Shown here: positions 63,674-64,000 of the stretch, one piece after another | How positions within the stretch are numbered: the stretch's first letter is position 1 | How the letters are laid out: each line of letters begins with the position of its first letter | Position numbers and translations under genes: made by a program | NCBI GenBank assembly: GCA_041661445.1 | Contig: JBAZUK010000001.1 | Span: 558,001-622,000 of the forward strand | From: JBAZUK01 sp041661445 | GTDB lineage: Bacteria > Chlamydiota > Chlamydiia > Chlamydiales > SM23-39 | Length of the DNA stretch: 64,000 nucleotides | Reading direction: 5' to 3' | The notes under the pieces: model-generated | Databases searched by the model: none | Told to the model about the DNA's origin: nothing | Seen by the model: the letters and a program-made list of their open reading frames with translations, nothing else

Positions 63674-63952
63674 ATGATTGATGAAAGCAAAGAGTTATCT
63701 GATACTTTAGATGAATTGATAAATTTGTTAACTGAGTTTGAAGAAACGAAAGACGATTTTAAAAAACCGCTTATTCGATCATATTTTCAAAAAATATCTT
63801 CTCTCGGAAAAATTATTGATAATAATGTTCTTGGAGAAGTAGAGAAACTATCTGAAGATATAGATCTTTATCTATCAAACCCTCAAAAGAAAGCTTTTTT
63901 AATGTTGATAGATGCAGCAATAAACCTCAAAAACAATCTTTGGGAACTTTAG
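63674..63952 (+). CDS. Small acidic helical protein, unknown
   Basis: The 92-residue product is acidic and helical (SDTLDELINLLTEFEETKDD at the start; YLSNPQKKAFLMLIDAAINL near the end). It has no membrane segment. It starts three bases after the exporter stop, with AAGGA overlapping that stop, so it is likely the third gene of the accA operon. No family recognised. An 8-bp inverted repeat (63952-63978) follows its stop. Confidence 0.62.
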   Translation: MIDESKELSDTLDELINLLTEFEETKDDFKKPLIRSYFQKISSLGKIIDNNVLGEVEKLSEDIDLYLSNPQKKAFLMLIDAAINLKNNLWEL

Positions 63953-64000
63953 AAAGAAATGAAAAATAAGTTTCTTTCATAGCTAAGAAATTTGTATGTA

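Noticed and set aside
1..64000. tRNA, rRNA and CRISPR arrays
   Set aside because: I looked for T-loop patterns, rRNA core motifs and regular repeat-spacer series in the intergenic regions and found none.

Overview
This window (about 30% G+C by eye) looks like a chromosomal piece of a member of the phylum Chlamydiota, most likely an environmental or amoeba-associated lineage rather than a Chlamydia species. Several gene neighbourhoods match, from memory, the order in Chlamydia trachomatis: DUF378 protein-gatC-gatA-gatB; rnhC beside a short RodZ-like gene; groEL-groES-pepF; IHF/HU-YkuD protein-accA-msbA; and an RsmI-like gene-hemW-small acidic protein. There is also a Pkn1-like kinase/FGE protein, a DhnA-type aldolase and several proteins with the paired hydrophobic segments of inclusion-membrane (Inc) proteins. 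Rubredoxin plus a flavodiiron protein, and a DUF1858 redox protein beside a [2Fe-2S] ferredoxin, point to life with little oxygen; this would suit the Anoxychlamydiales, but the window alone cannot fix the order.

Layout. 1-5.5 kb: end of holA, an rsmI-like gene, hemW, a small acidic protein, a coiled-coil protein, then the DUF1858/ferredoxin pair. 5.6-10.5 kb is accessory: a tandem duplication of a membrane/coiled-coil gene (first copy truncated) with a decayed fragment of the nearby coiled-coil gene and an IS4-type transposase tail between the copies, a possible structured RNA, and a low-complexity 508-residue protein. 10.7-17 kb: adk, a large membrane protein, xerD and three related TPR proteins. 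17.2-23.8 kb: gatCAB, DUF378, Yip1-like protein, rnhC, rodZ. 23.8-29.2 kb: an Inc-like protein, a kinase-like protein lacking catalytic residues fused to an FGE-sulfatase domain, a PIF1 helicase with a WYL domain, a second IS4 remnant, and a RING-finger protein with two membrane segments. 29.3-37.3 kb: ispH, oppBCDF, rimO, class I aldolase and a hemolysin III family protein. 37.4-41.8 kb: a three-gene operon of a GT10 (fucosyltransferase-type) enzyme, an exported nuclease and a double glycosyltransferase. 42-47.7 kb: rubredoxin-flavodiiron protein, secreted proteins and a P-type ATPase. 48-54 kb: a GGQ release-factor-like protein, two divergent AsmA-like paralogues, groESL under a CIRCE-like operator, and pepF. 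54.3-64 kb: HPr, rpiA, tyrS, IHF/HU, a frameshifted membrane protein, an L,D-transpeptidase-like protein, accA and an MsbA-type exporter.

The core genes serve translation fidelity, isoprenoid, lipid and sugar metabolism and the heat-shock response. The accessory genes look like the host-facing part: Inc-like membrane proteins, TPR proteins, a eukaryote-like RING protein and glycan-modifying enzymes. The most interesting candidate is the membrane-anchored RING protein at 28686-29144. No rRNA, tRNA, CRISPR array or prophage was recognised. All family calls are from reading motifs; no database search was possible.
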